64,000 nucleotides of DNA from Ascochyta rabiei (GCF_004011695.2 NC_082405.1:2727001-2791000), one strand, 5' to 3'; positions 12,921 through 24,105 are shown, counted from the first letter of the stretch. The notes: generated by a model not told the origin, from the letters alone. Program-made: numbers and translations.

Positions 12921-14081
12921 ATGCCTTTTCAAGCTGTTCGGTATTTTTCTAACCTCTTCAACCCAGCACAATGCGAGTGCTGTGACCACCATTTCATGCC
13001 TATCGAAGGCGAGCTTGAGGCTGAGCCCACGATGAAGTCACTGCGGACCTGGTTTGCGTCTTTGGCATGGAAAAAAAGAAAGATAACGCCTCGAGCTCTT
13101 CAAGACATAGATACAAAGGGCAGCAAGCAACGGCGGTTCAGGAGATACCTCTGTCTGGGAAAGAAAAAAGGATGCGATGTAAAACGTAGATTACAGACCC
13201 CGGGGGCCGCTCGTGCTGTTTCTGCTGTGGATGAAGACCAATGTGAGTATTCAGTCTGAAATGAGATGTTGTATATACTGAACACTATAGATGCCAACAG
13301 ATGCGCCGTGAGACAGATTCTCGACGCAATGTTCGCGGATATCGTTGAAACAGATGGGATCCTGGACTCCCAGATAGACACTGATACACAATGCTTCCTT
13401 GTCCACGTTCTCTCAGACATCGACCCAGAAGACACCTTCTTCTCTCAATACCAACAACTACCTCCCCGTGCAGCCGACATGAGTCTCGACGACGGACTAA
13501 GCTTCGCATCCACCTGGCTCCAAAAGTCCCTAGGTATGATAAAGATCGGATACGAGTCCGGAGAGGCAAGACTGCAGATGCCATTCGCCGTGCTTGAAAC
13601 CAACTATCATACCGCCTGTGTGCGAGCCTCCGCATTAAAACGGAAACCCCCCCACGAAAAAGCAGTAATCATTACTCTGGACTTCCTGGCTCTGAAGAAC
13701 GTAAAGCTTGTGGCTTCGGCTGAGCACGCCTTTGACTTCCTCAGGGTTTCGAAAGAGAGTTTGGCCACTGGAGACAGACTGCTGTTGTGGGCAGAGAACG
13801 ACAATGATGGTCGGCCTGCCGAGGCCCTGCTCGAAGCGGTGCTGACCATCGTTGAGTGGGATGAGAGGGACGACGAGGAAGAGGTGGAAGATACTGGGGA
13901 AGCCGCCAGCTATGCCATCAAGACGGAAACATACCCAGAGGAAGGTACTGGCAAAACCGTCCCAACTGGCCTCGCAGGCCCTTCGGGGAAGAAGGACTCG
14001 GTGATTACCAAACGTGCTCTTTTTGAAGGGCGTTCAAAGACTGACAGTTTGTATGCGGATAACCTCTCGACACTTGGTTGA
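12921..14081 (+). CDS. Hypothetical protein, 370 residues
   Basis: Two exons, 12921-13242 and 13291-14081, with a 48-bp intron (GTGAGT...ACTATAG); the junction encodes Q-Y-A-N-R-C. I do not recognise the family. The N-terminal ~100 residues are basic and cysteine-containing: C-E-C-C-D-H-H at about 18-24, then K/R-rich stretches (WKKRK, KQRRFRRY, KKKGCDVKRR) that could be nuclear-targeting. The second exon begins with a globular-looking segment (AVRQILDAMFADIVETDGILDSQIDTDTQ would be its first helical part) and continues through a region of mixed helix and strand to about residue 300. The tail is acidic (DERDDEEEVEDTGE) and then low complexity. No transmembrane segment or signal peptide. Likely a lineage-restricted soluble protein. 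Confidence 0.72.
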
Positions 14082-14258
14082 GGGGGCGCCTGCAAGAACG
14101 ACATAGACCATGAACAAGAACACACCTGGCTGCGGTATCAGGTCTGATAGGTTGGCTGTCGTAGGCCACTTTGATTTAACAGTATTGTCCAGCAATAGAC
14201 ATATAGATAGTGTTTCAGAGTATTAATAACCCCTCGATAGCTATATTCAGAAGATGAA

Positions 14259-15239
14259 TTACAATTCAATCATTTCCTGTACCACCTCTCTCCAGCTTTC
14301 CTTCGGTGGCGCAAACCACTCCCTGAAGACCTGCTTCAGCAACTTGTCCCCCAGAGTCATATGCTCACCCTCAGTGGTCTTGAAATGTAGCCCGCCCTTC
14401 TTGTCTAGCTTCTTCAAGCCGATCCAATCCTCTTTGTAGATGTCCCTATCCCTCAGCTCCACTACCTCTCCACTTGTCAAGTTCGTCTGCGCAAACCAAG
14501 CTGTCTCCTTCGGGATCACCGTGGTGTCATTCCCGAAAACGTACATGACAAAGTTGTCCAATTGTGCGAGGTTCTGGGCGTATGTGACGTTCTTGAGCGC
14601 ACGCTCGTTGTTGATGTCGGCGATGAAATTGCTGTTCGTGAGGTACTCCTCTGTAGGCTCGCCCGTCTGCTCGTCAATGGCTTTGAAGTACTGCGCGGGC
14701 ACGAGGTGACCTTGCACCCAGGCGCCCCATGTGTTGGCCTTGAGCAGACCAATGTAGCCTTTGCAGAGCCAGTCGGTGGGCTTGCAGATCTGATACTTGG
14801 CGATGCCGTTGTGTTGGCTGCCGAACGTGACGAGGTTCTTTATTTTTACGCCGTTATCGCCACCGCATCGTTCTGCCAGGCCACGCAGAAATTGACCGCC
14901 CTGGGAAAAGCCGAGGGCGTTGACGCCGGGGGCAGAGGAGAGGATCGGGTCGGCCTTGATGTCTGCGCAGACTGTGGCTATTTGCTCGGTCACGTTGCCG
15001 AGAAAGGTGGCGGTGCGGTCGGAGGAGGCATCTTCGTCAAGTCGGATTATGTAGACGTAGGTTCCTGGATTGGCCACTTCTGCGAGGGAGGCCACCTCAG
15101 CAAGGCCGTCGGCGGCGTAGTTGTCGCCTAGTCCATGCCAGATGAGAAGAGGGAGCGGATCGGAGGAGGGTCTGGAGAACGGAGAGGCAAGGACTCGTGT
15201 AAGGAGCAGCAGTGCCGATAGCGATAGCGTCTGCAGCAT
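14259..15239 (-). CDS. Palmitoyl-protein thioesterase
   Basis: Lysosomal/vacuolar or secreted alpha/beta hydrolase that removes thioester-linked palmitate from proteins. Intronless, 326 residues. The start at 15239 is chosen because it begins a clear signal peptide (M-L-Q-T-L-S-L-S-A-L-L-L-L, cleavage near residue 18); the open frame extends upstream but without an ATG-led signal. Family hallmarks: PLPLLIWHGLGDNY near residue 30, nucleophile elbow G-F-S-Q-G-G with Ser112, D238 in VFGNDTTVIPKE, and H293 in EGEHMTLGD, giving a complete Ser-Asp-His triad. LVTFGSQHNG and the cysteine pair C151/C159 match the PPT1 fold. Potential N-glycosylation sites N-V-T, N-D-T and N-L-T are present. Length is close to PPT1 of animals (about 306). 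Confidence 0.94.
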   Translation of the reverse strand: MLQTLSLSALLLLTRVLASPFSRPSSDPLPLLIWHGLGDNYAADGLAEVASLAEVANPGTYVYIIRLDEDASSDRTATFLGNVTEQIATVCADIKADPILSSAPGVNALGFSQGGQFLRGLAERCGGDNGVKIKNLVTFGSQHNGIAKYQICKPTDWLCKGYIGLLKANTWGAWVQGHLVPAQYFKAIDEQTGEPTEEYLTNSNFIADINNERALKNVTYAQNLAQLDNFVMYVFGNDTTVIPKETAWFAQTNLTSGEVVELRDRDIYKEDWIGLKKLDKKGGLHFKTTEGEHMTLGDKLLKQVFREWFAPPKESWREVVQEMIEL

Positions 15240-15716
15240 GTTGGTGGGTTGTGGTGTTGTGTTGTTGCGCCGCCGGGGATTGAGGCGCGACTTGAAGGGG
15301 CGTTGCGATGATGTCGTCAGCAACGCGAAGCTTGAACCGAGGTGCGCCCATAGCTTCGGGTCTGGTGGTTGCACGTATCATTTTGAAAGTGAACGCGGTC
15401 TGCAAGGTCACAGTCGAAGAAAAGGGAAAGACTGGGCGAAACCGGCACAATTGAGTGTCCTACCATCGGAACGCGAAGAGGCACCTATCAGGGCAATGTT
15501 TGCAAGCCATCAATTAAAGTCGAGTGGGTAAGCGGCGACCAGGGAATATAGAGGCAGATGTAGAGGGAGGAACATGTCCAGAGAAGAAGCAAGTAGGGGC
15601 ATGTCGAAGAAGTGTCTCTAGATTCGCAAATGGTATTCTGCCCAAGCTGCAACATATTTTTTGAGCTCCCTAACGCCGATGCGCCGTCATATGCAATTAC
15701 TCGCTGCCCGTTTTGT
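15240..15716. other. Intergenic, tandem minus-strand genes
   Basis: 477 bp between the thioesterase start and the stop of the Cic1/Utp30-like gene; it must hold the thioesterase promoter and the upstream gene's 3' UTR. No gene seen. Confidence 0.4.
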
Positions 15717-16941
15717 CTATGCAATCAACGGTGTCTGGACCGAAGACAGCGCATCCTGCTTCAATGCCTTCTTCTTCTCCTTGCTCAGCGAGCTCTTCTT
15801 CGCGGGACCAGTCTTCTTTGCTTTCTTGGCCTCTTTCTTTGCCCGCTTCTCCGCAAGCTCATCCTCGTCGAGCAGCTCGTCCTCCCACTCTTCCCACTTA
15901 CGCTTAGTCTGGGCGGTCTTGCCCTCACCAATGCTCTTCTTCTGGAAAGGCTCATCGAGAACCTGCGAGTCGTCGACCCACAGCTCGTCAGCGAGCCAGA
16001 TGGGCAGAGCTTTTGTGGCTGGGCCCTTGATGTGCAGGCTGCGGACATTGCGCCAGCCCTGCTCGATGTGCTTGGGAATGATAGCAGCAATGACGGCCTC
16101 GGTGTTCTCCTTGATCTGGGCGGCGTTCTGCGAGAGGTTGCCGATCTTGATCGAGGTGTTGGCCGAGGCGCTCATGCTAAGATAGGTCGAGTTCAATGCG
16201 GTCTCAATCTCCTTTGCGACGCCTTGTGCTGTGCCAACCACGCCCTGCGCCTCATTGTCCTTTTTCGCAGTCTTGTCGACAAACGCGCCGGCGGTGAGTC
16301 TGAGTGGGATGGGACGCTTGGACTTGCTTCCATAAAAAACCTTGCCGAGGAACTCGGCGACGATCTTGATTACGCGCTCGTCGACCATGAAGATATCGTA
16401 GTCGGCAAGGAGGGCGCGCTTCTGCTCGAAGGACTTGAACTTCTTCTTGAGCTTCTCAACGCCGAGTACGCGCCCAACCCTTTCGCGAAGTGTGGCAGGG
16501 AATGCATCCGACGCAACAAGGTCCTTGTAGGCTCGCTGGGGGTCCTTTGTGAAGATGCAGATCTTAGCATCGCTCGCAATGATGGGGTGGGGCAGAGCGC
16601 TATCTGGTTGTCAGCATAGATCCTGGCGCATTCTGTAGCATGGATACTGACATTTTTGTAGGCTTCAGGTTGTTGGTGTTGTTGACGTGCTTCTTGGTGG
16701 AAACGCTGAGGAAGATTGGCTGGTCGGTCTCCTCTGCCTCATCCTCATCAGCCATCAAGTCCTTGGTTCCTGTTGCTTCCTTCTCCTCCTTGTGCTTCTT
16801 CATGTGTGCAACAAGCGCATTCGCCGCCCGCTCGACTTGCGCCGGGTCCAGCTGGTATGGGGTCTCATTTTGCTTCTTGGTGGTGAGGGGCGCCTCGGCC
16901 TTCTTCTCGACCTTCTTGGTGACTTGCTTCGATCTGGCCAT
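15717..16941 (-). CDS. Ribosomal L1-domain ribosome biogenesis protein (Cic1/Utp30/RSL1D1-like)
   Basis: Nucleolar protein of the L1p fold, expected to act in pre-60S or pre-40S assembly. Exons 16941-16652 and 16599-15717 (390 residues) flank a 52-bp intron with a GTCAGT donor; splicing gives N-L-K-P-T-K-I-A-L-P-H-P-I. The order is: basic N-terminus (MARSKQVTKKVEKK), helical segment QVERAANALVAHMKKHKEE, then the L1 domain from about residue 75 (PIFLSVSTKKHVNNT) through ICIFTKDPQRAYKDLV and ADYDIFMVDERVIKIVAEFLGKVFYGSKSKRPIPL, to NVRSLHIKGPATKALPIW. The C-terminus is a lysine-rich coiled coil (EKRAKKEAKKAKKTG) typical for nucleolar factors. The alternative donor further into the intron would break the frame, so the chosen border is firm. 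Whether it is the Cic1 or Utp30 orthologue is not decided. Confidence 0.87.
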
Positions 16942-17452
16942 TGTTGCAGTATGTTACTCGAGAAAAGTTCGATCTTCGAATTTGGAACATACACTAGACC
17001 CTGGTCACACCTTCCAACTTTTTCTCGGCCTTCGGAGAAACCGCAAGCACCGGGTCCCATGCGAGCGCGGCTGGTTCACGCCTACCCCTTCAGGGAATTG
17101 GACAGCGCGTCTAGCCAATCAGCACGTGGATGCAGTAGCGCGTAAGCACACGACACGCCTGAATGCTTGCATGCAGGTCCACGCAGACTCTTGACGTGCA
17201 ATGGCGGTCACCAATGTACATCCTACGATGTTTTGTCCAAGGTTCGTCTACTGGTATCGTGTCATTGCTACAGAGCCTTCCTCTTCAGCAGGACCACTGG
17301 GGGAGCGCAAGCAACTTGAGATGTGGGGTAGCTTTCCACGCCGTCAAACACCATATGAGATGCCTTGTTATTCGCCTTGGTCCTCAAGTTGACGCACACA
17401 CGTCTCTTTCAGAACGAGCCGCTAGTCACGGCAGAGTGCTCAAACCTTGTTC

Positions 17453-17458
17453 ACGCGT
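17453..17458. promoter_or_regulatory. ACGCGT box 1 (MBF/SBF-type)
   Basis: Perfect palindromic MluI cell-cycle box in the divergent promoter ahead of the FHA gene. Confidence 0.4.
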
Positions 17459-17523
17459 TCTACACAATCGATCGGCCTCTGTGCCATGTTCACGCGGAAC
17501 GGAAGCGCCACCAAACTTTCTCG

Positions 17524-17529
17524 ACGCGT
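17524..17529. promoter_or_regulatory. ACGCGT box 2 (MBF/SBF-type)
   Basis: Second perfect box, 71 bp from the first. Confidence 0.4.
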
Positions 17530-17864
17530 CCATACCGCCCGTCGCGTCTGCCCCGTAGCTCCACCAATGCAACGAGCTGCAATGCGCACATCCTCCGAGT
17601 TCAGCTTCGCGGGCCGATGCAGAGAAAGTTTTTGCATTGCGTGACGATTGCTCTGCATGCGTCTAGTTTCGCCAGTTCTGCCCGAGCTGAGAGCTGGACA
17701 ACTGTCTGGTCTACTGCAGGGAGGATCGAAGCACGAAGTGTGTAACGTCGAATCTTAGAGCTCTGCCCGGCGCGTGTCTCATGTGAAGTGGCACGCCAGG
17801 TGTGAAGGTCGATTGCCCTGTTTTTCTATTGCTGCAGGGTGCCGCCCTGGGTGAGGATTGCAAC

Positions 17865-17870
17865 ACGCGT
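17865..17870. promoter_or_regulatory. ACGCGT box 3 (MBF/SBF-type)
   Basis: Third perfect box, about 780 bp upstream of the FHA gene's ATG. Confidence 0.4.
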
Positions 17871-17999
17871 CACAAGCCTTACCTTCCGTCTTGATATTCG
17901 TGAGGATTGGCTCGGAAGCTGACGTCTCAGAATTTCAGACCGTCAGACATCTGATCCAAGTGACGTCTACGTGCTTGCTGCGTGGAGACTGGCTACTCA

Positions 18000-18005
18000 A
18001 CGCGT
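18000..18005. promoter_or_regulatory. ACGCGT box 4 (MBF/SBF-type)
   Basis: Fourth perfect box, 645 bp upstream of the ATG and the closest to it. Confidence 0.4.
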
Positions 18006-18649
18006 CCAATGCTGGCAATGCAGGCGAGTTGGCAAATAATCTGCAGCACAGAGGGGCTGGTACACGGAGTGAAAATCAAGTTCAAGAAACAGCCGAGCGA
18101 TAGTCTGATGTAATAGGCGTGTTCTTTTGTGCTCGTGCACAGGGCTTATGAACGAACGGGAGAGGTGGTCGCCGAGGACCACCGCTGAGCAGCGCGTACA
18201 AGCAGACTGAGAGGCTCGAAAGAGCAAGGACTATCTCCAGTGAAGCACGGGGAGAAGAGCAGATCAACGTGGCTACAGTGCAAGCCTACAGACGGCGAGA
18301 TTGCGAGGGAGAGAGCTGTGCTGGGTGGATTCCTGGTTCTCCAAACGGCCTGAGCTCCCTCCTCCGTACGCGCTACCCGTACCGAGACCTGACCTCTCTT
18401 ACGTCTCCACACCCGTGAACCGCGTCGACGTGCCTCAAAATCGTGACTGACCTGATGGCCGCTTTCCTCTGACTTCTTTCTAGCCCTGCACGAGTTCCTT
18501 CTCAACTCTCGCTCTTTTGACCGTCGTGAGTGCACTCGGCCACACGAACGGCTAGCCGCCCCCGGAACACGTCCACGCAGGCCACATAGACGTCGACGTC
18601 GACGTCGACACGGCGCGTGCCTCGCGTCCTGAGCCCTCCAGCAGGCAGC

Positions 18650-20277
18650 ATGGACTTCAGTCCGAGCAAGTTGATGCAGCAGCTGCCCTCGGAGTCGACG
18701 CCAAAATCGCTCTCGACGCACTCGCAGAAACCGTCGCTGCTCCCCGCATTTGGCGAGGACAACTTCTCGTCATCGCCGTTCCCGCGTCCTGGCTCCTCCA
18801 AACGCAAGTTCCAAGACGACTCGCCCTCGTTCGCGAGACAGCAGCTCAAGTACTACCCCACCCCTGTCCCTACCTCGTCCACCGGCATCCTCGACTTCTC
18901 GTCGCCGCGTCACATGCGGCCGGTCCTGCAACGCGCCGTGTCAGCCCTCTCTGAGCGGATCCCCCTCGGCGCGGTGCCCACCGTCGACCTTCCCGCCAAT
19001 GGAGAACTGCTTCGTATGGGAAGATCGTCCAACTCTGCAGACTACCAGCTGTCGACCAACCGCCTCATCTCGCGCGTCCATATCCAAGCCGCCTACCACG
19101 CCCCTACCGCCACCTACTCCCGCGGTCACATCGACGTCGAGTGCCTGGGATGGAACGGAGCAAAGATCCACTGCGGTGGCCGCGTCTTCGAGCTGGCCAA
19201 AGGAGACACGTATGTGTCAGAGAACCCAGAGACAGAGATCATGTTGGATGTCCAGGACACCCGGGTCGTGATTGCTTGGCCTGTAATCCCAGTGTCAAAG
19301 TTCTCGTGGGAATCTGAGGAAGAAGACATGCCTACACCCACCCGTCGTAATACCCAGGGCGCCTTCGACTCTAGTCCTCCCGTCATCCCCCGTTCCCCAG
19401 TCTCGCAAAGCCCGATGCGTCAGCCCGTCTTCGAGGCACTCGGCCCTAATGCACCCGCTGGCGGTGTTCAGGTCTTCGAAGATGCCGATGCCCAGGCCGA
19501 GGGTTCCACTCTCCTTGATCCAGAGTTGACTTTCGTTCGTCCTACTGTCTCCCCCATTGGTTCCAGTCAGGAGGCCATTGTTCGCGATTCCAAGACCAGC
19601 TTTACGTCATCCTTTGGCGAAGGCGACTACTCTGACAACGACGAGGAAAACGATCCTGTGGTCCACTCCTTCGGACCATTCGGGCAGAACCTTCTCAGTG
19701 GTCTTGAGTCGTTCTCAACTGCCACACCTGGTCTTGGAAACACGCCTCGTCCTCCACGTATGCCATTGGCCTCGCCATCCGCAAGGCGCTCGTCCATCGA
19801 CTCGGTTCGCTTCAAGGATTCACCAATTAAGAACCACGTCATCAACCAGCTGGCTTACTCTCGTGTCCACTCCCATCCTCTGTCGACAATCCACAGCAAT
19901 CTTCCTGCTGAGCTTAAGGCTTGTGCCAGCAAGATCAAGAGCGTCGAAGATTCAGCCGATCGTAGTGCCTCAACCACACCATTGCCCGAGTTGTCGCACG
20001 CAGATCTGAGAAGGATCTTGGAGCAGACTCCTTGTGTCGGGGAGATATCCCGTTCAGGCAAGGATGCTGCTGGCAAACCACTTGAGAGCGAGTTTTACTA
20101 CGTTCCAGAGATGGACCCCGACCAGATGAGGCGCGAGACCATTACTGCCGGCATGCGTAGCACTGGTCTTCGCTCTGTCAGGAAGACACATAAGGTATGT
20201 CCTATCTTGCCATCGTTGTGCTACATGTCTTTACTGACTGCTGCCAGCAATACTACTGGAAAAAGCCTCGCGTGTGA
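18650..20277 (+). CDS. FHA-domain nuclear protein (Tos4/Plm2-like)
   Basis: Exons 18650-20194 and 20248-20277 encode 524 residues; the second exon adds only Q-Y-Y-W-K-K-P-R-V after a 53-bp intron. An FHA domain spans about residues 115-212, with phosphothreonine-binding residues G124-R125-S126, S141-x-x-H144 and N169-G170 all present. The N-terminus is Ser/Pro-rich (start MDFSPSKLMQQLPSE) with many S-P sites. The middle contains acidic clusters and repeated S/T-P motifs. Architecture (disordered N-terminus, one FHA, long tail, short basic C-terminus) resembles yeast Tos4/Plm2 and related fungal proteins that bind chromatin at G1/S genes. The start at 18650 is the first ATG of the frame. The four upstream ACGCGT boxes agree with an MBF/SBF target. 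The ortholog name is inference. Confidence 0.87.
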
Positions 20278-21690
20278 GCACGCCTTCCCCGTTTTGTGGC
20301 ACCCGCCTCGACGTTATGAACTGCCGCTGCCGCCGTCATTACACTTTCCACATACTACACGATGTTCCGATTTATCAATGCATAGCGAGGCGTTTACGAT
20401 ACCATTTCTTCTACTTGGTGTCCGTTCTCGATGTCTCGAATGACTTGTTTTCACCTTTCTTCCTTCATGTACTACCATCTACCAAATTGCATAATCGGAG
20501 GGCTGGGGATGTAGAGCTCTCTCCTGGTTGGATCAATACTCCTGTTGGTATGTCGTAGATACATCTTCGGTAAGCACATCCCTGACACTACCACGTCGCA
20601 TCCGCTGATATAGCAAAGACGTTCCCAAGATTCCCGATGTTATTCTTCAAGCCAGGGCTGGTTTTTCTATTATTTTACGCAGGTTGTGTTGCGTACTTTC
20701 TTAAGGCCAGGAAGAGTGTATCATGAGGGCCACCTTAATCACACGGCTTCAGTGTGCTTGCATGATTTACGAGGACGCAGTAGCACACGATGAAAAAGCA
20801 TCTTTTGGGAATTAAAGTGGTGGAGCACCGCTGCGTATCTTACGGTGCATGCTTGGGATTGTAGCCCAAATAAGAGAAATTTTCGTCTTGCATGTCTGGC
20901 TTGTGCAGCAAAAGTTGAGTGGAGCAAACTCCAAGACAGCTGTAATTGTGTCTCGATGTGTGGCTCTCGCGGTTCGTTTTCCGCTCCTTGCTCGTTCGAT
21001 AATCTTGGCTGCAGAGCTTCTGCATGTTGTTTCTCCGCTTCGCCGAATCTACTCCGACGGGGTGTCCGAGCACGAAGTTGCGAATCTTCAATACAGCTTA
21101 CTTGTTGTTGTGCAGTCTTGCGATCTCGATCAGCAGGTTAGAGGCTAATTACTGTCATCACCGCATTTGAAGACCTTCCGTGAATATCCTACTCAGCCCT
21201 TCACTCCAGAGCTTTGCAGCGAATCATGTCAGCCAAGACACCAGAGCATGTTGCCCAGACATTTCATGAGCCTCAACTTGATTTCTTTAATTACATTCGT
21301 CAAGCCGAATCTGTACATGTCAAGCCCCACTCCTCTATCGATGTACCTGCGTGCCCCTTCCTACTGGGGTCGTGCGGGATGTCCGTAACAAATTGGACGT
21401 CATCCTTGTTGCGTGGGTCGAGCATCAACCAAATCAGCGGATCAGCCCACAAGCGCTCCAGCTTCGCGTGCACCCCTTAGTCATGATGTCTCAAAACATT
21501 TAAATACTCCAGAGTCCCACTCCACTTCTCCATTGACCCTTTCGCTGTCCCCAACATCCCCAGCTCCCCTCACTCCTCGGCTTTGACGCATCTGACGTAC
21601 AGGTGAGCTCACGCGAACCCAAGGGAGCTTGGGCCAACTATCGACAATCGATAAGCTTTTCACCGGCCGACGAAGGACGAGACAGCAAAC
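20278..21690. other. Intergenic, FHA gene to ACH1 promoter
   Basis: 1.4 kb. Several overlapping frames under 100 codons occur on both strands, with no motifs. A pyrimidine-rich segment at 21500-21600 lies in the expected ACH1 leader. Confidence 0.45.
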
Positions 21691-23610
21691 ATGTCGGTCT
21701 CTGCGGCGTTGAAGGCCAGGGTCAGGAGGCCTAGCTATCTGAAGAAGATTGCGAAGGCGGAGGATTTGATTCACCACTTTCCCAATGATGCGTACATTGG
21801 ATGGTCGGGTTTCACAGGCGTCGGCTACCCAAAGTGAGTGCAATCTCCCTTCGTTCGAGCAAGGCCATTTCGTTGGCTTGGGTGATTTCAATCGGAGGAG
21901 AAGGATTGTCCAGCGCTTGTTTTGTGGAGTCGTGACGCGGAATGTTGCTCAAGGTATCCCGAGGTGGAACGGAAGTTTGAGAACACCAGATGGCCGAGAT
22001 ATCCCCGACTCTCCTAATGCACAAACTCGAGATATGCGGCAATGTCGTGTGCACAAATTGTGTTGCTCCTCGCCCAAGACTAACACTCTATGCGCAGGAA
22101 GATTCCTATTGCACTCGCTGAACATGTCGAAAAGAACAATCTCCAGGGCAAGCTCAAGTACAACTTGTTTGTCGGTGCGTCATCTGGCGCAGAGACTGAG
22201 AACCGATGGGCGAGAAACAACATGATCAACCGCCGATCGCCGCATCAGGTCGGTAAAGATATTGCGAAGGGCATCAACAACGGCAACATCAAGTTCTGGG
22301 ACAAGCATCTGAGTATGTTCCCCGTGGACTTGATGTATGGATTCTACACACTCGACAAGCCACAAAACCGCCTGGATGTTACCATTGTGGAGGCATCTGC
22401 GATTACAGAGGATGGTGGCATCATCCCTGGTGCGTCAGTGGGCGCGACACCCGAACTTGTTCAAATGGCCGACAAGATCATCATTGAGGTCAACACCGCC
22501 AGCCCTAACTACGAAGGTCTCCACGACATCACCATGACCGACCTGCCACCTAACCGAAAGCCGTACCTCGTCATGTCGCCTGAAGATCGTATCGGCACAC
22601 CCCACGTTCCGGTGGACCCCGAGAGGGTTATCGCCATCGTCGAGAGCGACTACGCTGATCAGACGCAGCCCAACGCTCCTGCGGACGCTACGTCAAAGGC
22701 TATTGCTGGTAACTTGATTGAGTTCCTGGAGCACGAAGTAAGCAAGGGACGTCTCCCCGCAAACCTCCTTCCTCTCCAATCTGGAATCGGCAACATTGCA
22801 AACGCGGTCATTGAGGGTCTTGCGACTGGAGGCGCCAACTTCAAGAACCTGAAGGTTTGGACAGAGGTTCTGCAGGACTCTTTCCTCGACCTGTTCGATT
22901 CTGGCAATCTTGATTTCGCAACGGCGACATCGATCCGTTTCTCGCCCGAAGGATTCGAGCGTTTCTACAAAGGCTGGGAGGAATACGCGCCAAAGCTGCT
23001 GCTCCGCTCGCAGCAGGTGTCGAACTCGCCTGAGATCATTCGCCGCCTTGGTGTGATTGGGTAAGCTCACGTCTGATTGGAATGAGGTGTTTCTATACTA
23101 ACTTCAATTAGCATGAACACGCCCGTCGAGGTCGATATCTACGCTCACGCCAACTCGACTTGCGTTATGGGATCCCGCATCCTGAACGGTCTCGGTGGCT
23201 CAGCCGACTTCCTGCGTTCCGCCAAGTACTCCATCATGCACACACCGTCGACCCGCCCATCTAAGAACGACCCTACCGGTGTCTCCTGCATCGTGCCCAA
23301 GGTGACGCACGTCGACCAGACCGAGCACGATCTCGACGTCATCGTTACCGAGCAGGGTCTCGCCGACGTCCGTGGAATGTCTCCTCGTGAGAGGGCCAGG
23401 GTCATCATCAACAAGTGCGCTCACCCCGACTACAAGCCTATCCTCCAGGACTACTTTGACAAGGCTGAGTTCGAGTGTCTGAGGAAGGGATGGGGCCACC
23501 AGCCGCATTTGCTGTGGAACGCGTACGATATGCACAAGCACCTGAACGAGCACGGCACTATGAAGCTGCCCAAGTGGGACTACACAAGCGCTGAGGCTGG
23601 TATGAGGTAG
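21691..23610 (+). CDS. ACH1: Acetyl-CoA hydrolase / CoA transferase
   Basis: Mitochondrial enzyme that moves CoA between acetate, succinate and propionate thioesters; needed for acetate and propionate handling. Exons 21691-21833, 22098-23060 and 23112-23610 give 534 residues, the usual length. The first intron is unusually long for this window (264 bp); the second is 51 bp. Joins read G-Y-P-K-K-I-P-I-A-L and V-I-G-M-N-T-P-V-E-V. Family features: [11 protein letters not shown] near residue 38, [25 protein letters not shown], the [12 protein letters not shown] block that precedes the catalytic glutamate region, [18 protein letters not shown], and [28 protein letters not shown] near the C-terminal domain. 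No classic presequence is obvious, as in other fungal Ach1 proteins. Identity is near certain. Confidence 0.97.
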
Positions 23611-24033
23611 AGGTGTAGAAGCAGGATGTCAATAGCACAGTCTGGATTCAAGCAGACTTGATCAGGATACAAAAATGAATTCTCGAGACTCTCGATAATT
23701 CAACGGTGAAACAAATCATGCCTACTTGTCTGGTTGAGCTCCTTCGTTTTATATACTGGCCTAAGGTCTTCGGTGTGGAGCTGCACGGAAAGCTTCAGCA
23801 ATGCCCGTGAAAGTTCTCAACAATTCAGGCACATGAAAACCACACGACTTCCGGGTGCTGATCAAGAGGACCACAAATGTCCCACCCACCCCTCCCTCGC
23901 CTCGTCTCCATCGACCAGCACAAAAGAATAATGAACAACACCAACAAGAGAGAGTGCGCCACAACCCCGTTTTGATCTGAATTCTTGAAGAGCAAAAAGA
24001 CAAAAAGCAAAAAGACAAAAAGCAAAAAGGAAG
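23611..24033. other. Intergenic between ACH1 and tRNA-Arg
   Basis: 423 bp. Holds the ACH1 3' UTR and, at its right end, the A-rich repeat that acts as T-rich tRNA trailer on the minus strand. Confidence 0.45.
23991..24030 (-). terminator. Redundant Pol III terminators: five T5 tracts in a 15-bp tandem repeat
   Basis: Read on the minus strand just 3' of the tRNA, this stretch has five separate T5 runs (at 24024-28, 24017-21, 24009-13, 24002-06 and 23994-98 in plus coordinates). The first begins 6 bases after the tRNA end. The sequence is a 15-bp unit (agcaaaaagacaaaa) repeated 2.7 times. Runs of five or more T on the sense strand are established Pol III terminators. Confidence 0.75.
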
Positions 24034-24105
24034 CGACCGATATGGGACTCGAACCCACAACCTTGGCCTTAGGAGGGCCACGCGCTACCATTGCGCCAAC
24101 CGGCC
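24034..24105 (-). tRNA. tRNA-Arg (anticodon CCT)
   Basis: 72-nt intronless cloverleaf on the minus strand. The 7-bp acceptor stem pairs GGCCGGT with ATCGGTC, including G-U pairs, followed by discriminator G. The D arm is GCGC-AATGGTA-GCGC. The anticodon stem TGGCC/GGCCA encloses the loop CTCCTAA with anticodon CCT, which reads AGG. The T arm is GTGGG-TTCGAGT-CCCAT. A and B box sequences (TGGCGCAATGGTA and GGTTCGAGTCC) are intact. No CCA is encoded, as in eukaryotes. Confidence 0.92.

Larger units (their letters stand above)
16942..18649. promoter_or_regulatory. Long divergent promoter with four ACGCGT boxes
   Basis: 1.7 kb between the Cic1-like and FHA genes. Four perfect MluI cell-cycle boxes (ACGCGT) occur at 17453-17458, 17524-17529, 17865-17870 and 18000-18005. 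A CpG-rich tract with GTCGAC repeats (about 18591-18609) sits just upstream of the FHA ATG. Open frames here lack domains. Confidence 0.5.

Noticed and set aside
15612..16619. 335-codon open frame antisense to the Cic1/Utp30-like gene
   Set aside because: Shadow of lysine-rich coding sequence; leucine-rich low-complexity product and the real gene has a clear L1 domain.
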